This document shows positions 63,287 through 64,000 of a DNA stretch of 64,000 bases, one piece after another. Source of the DNA: Streptomyces sp. LUP30 (GTDB lineage Bacteria > Actinomycetota > Actinomycetes > Streptomycetales > Streptomycetaceae); assembly GCF_001746365.1 (NCBI RefSeq), contig NZ_MJAJ01000018.1, positions 62,001-126,000 of the forward strand. The letters run 5' to 3'. The translations under genes were made by a program, and so were the position numbers. The notes beneath the pieces are model-generated. The model saw only the letters and a list, made by a program, of their open reading frames with translations, had not been told where the DNA came from and made no database searches. Position 1 is the first letter of the stretch, and each line of letters begins with the position of its first letter.

Positions 63287-63503
63287 CGCTGTAGTGACGG
63301 CGCACCGAGGTCGCCCTGACGTCGTCGTGAGGCCGGGGGGACGACCGGGCCGGCCGGCCCCCGGCAGGCCCGGGGAATAGATCGCCCCACCCCCCGGTTT
63401 TGGGGGATGCGGCCAGTCCTGGCAGACTGGTACGTCGGCTCCGGTTCACGCTCGTCGTATCCCGCGACAGCGACCCGGCGCCCTCCCGAAACTAGGAGAC
63501 ACC

Positions 63504-63728
63504 TTGAAGCGCGACATTCACCCCGAGTACGTCGAGACGCAGGTCAGCTGCACCTGTGGCGCGTCGTTCACCACCCGCAGCACGATCGAGGGCGGCAACA
63601 TCCGCGCCGACGTCTGCTCCGAGTGCCACCCGTTCTACACGGGCAAGCAGAAGATCCTCGACACCGGTGGCCGCGTGGCCCGCTTCGAGGCCCGCTTCGG
63701 CAAGGCCGCCGCCGGCTCCAAGAAGTAG
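63504..63728 (+). CDS. rpmE: 50S ribosomal protein L31 (zinc-binding type)
   Basis: A 74-residue ribosomal protein: MKRDIHPEYVETQVSCTCGA, then ADVCSECHPFYTGKQKILDT. The cysteines CTC and CSEC form the zinc site, so this is the C-plus form; streptomycetes usually also carry a zinc-independent paralogue, repressed by Zur. TTG 63504 has AGGAG at 63495-63499. It lies directly upstream of prfA, the usual order. Confidence 0.96.
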   Translation: MKRDIHPEYVETQVSCTCGASFTTRSTIEGGNIRADVCSECHPFYTGKQKILDTGGRVARFEARFGKAAAGSKK

Positions 63729-63835
63729 CGAGCCCCTCTTCGCCGGTCCACGGCAGTGTCCCCGTCCGGGGCACGCCGGGACCGGCGTTTTTGGTCGCCC
63801 GCCCTTCCCCCACGTTCGTCATTCAGGAGCCCACC

Positions 63836-64000
63836 ATGTTCGAGGCCGTCGAGGAGTTGCTCGGAGAGCACGCCGACCTGGAGAAGAAGCTCGCCGACCC
63901 GTCGGTCCACTCCGACCAGGCCAACGCGCGCAAGCTGAACAAGCGCTACGCCGAGCTGACCCCCATCGTCGGCACGTACCGCTCCTGGAAGCAGACCGGC
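63836..64000 (+). CDS. prfA: Peptide chain release factor 1 (N-terminal part)
   Basis: The first 55 residues (MFEAVEELLGEHADLEKKLA, then NARKLNKRYAELTPIVGTY) match RF1; the gene runs off the window end. AGGAG lies at 63825-63829. RF1 reads UAA and UAG stop codons. It forms a translation unit with rpmE. Confidence 0.95.
   Translation, partial: MFEAVEELLGEHADLEKKLADPSVHSDQANARKLNKRYAELTPIVGTYRSWKQTG

Overview
The window reads as chromosome of a high-GC actinomycete, almost certainly a Streptomyces. The support is very high third-position GC, frequent GTG and TTG starts, DUF397/helix-turn-helix pairs, a pSAM2-like plasmid module and, at the right end, the Streptomyces order nrtL-lysA-hom-thrC-thrB-rho-rpmE-prfA.

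Layout. 1-3016: chromosomal flank with the end of an amino-acid ABC transporter (permease and binding lipoprotein, minus strand) and a divergent PucR-type regulator. 3017-3860: no convincing gene. 3861-3909: a diverged copy (44 of 49 bases) of the 3' half of the tRNA-Arg(CCG) whose intact gene is at 49813-49884. The two are direct repeats, and the 3' end of the intact tRNA faces the interval. The roughly 46 kb between them is therefore best read as one integrative element, or several stacked ones.

Inside this interval, left to right: a GmrSD-like type IV restriction protein (minus strand); a Ser/Thr kinase; a large DISARM/Druantia-related block with an SNF2 helicase, an 1834-residue Eco57I-class methyltransferase, a regulator/DUF397 pair with a broken ATPase gene, a DUF262 - DUF3696 ATPase - unknown trio, a 2256-residue DEAD/DUF1998 helicase with a nuclease-like tail, and a UvrD-like helicase with a RelE-like N-terminus; a low-GC caspase-like protease plus alpha/beta hydrolase pair; an IS481-family element with a 14-bp target duplication and a replaced middle; a DUF1152 gene with a small partner; then a pSAM2-type conjugation and replication module. 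That module has two GntR regulators with visible operators, a SCO3933-family protein, a TraB/FtsK translocase, Spd spread proteins, a RepSA-like initiator, xis and int. Two cargo genes (NERD nuclease-like and zinc-finger protein) lie between int and the tRNA.

49885-64000: housekeeping chromosome. It holds a receiver-domain protein, nrtL, lysA, hom, thrC, thrB (lysine and threonine branches of the aspartate pathway), rho, a secreted trypsin-like protease with FG-GAP repeats, an LCP-family ligase, rpmE and the start of prfA.

Working model, as inference: the conjugative module moves and maintains a defence island. Its SNF2 helicase, methyltransferase and giant DUF1998 helicase would mark and attack DNA in a DISARM-like way. 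GmrSD, the DUF262/DUF3696 trio and the caspase/hydrolase pair would be additional anti-phage layers. Family calls come from reading motifs; no searches were run.
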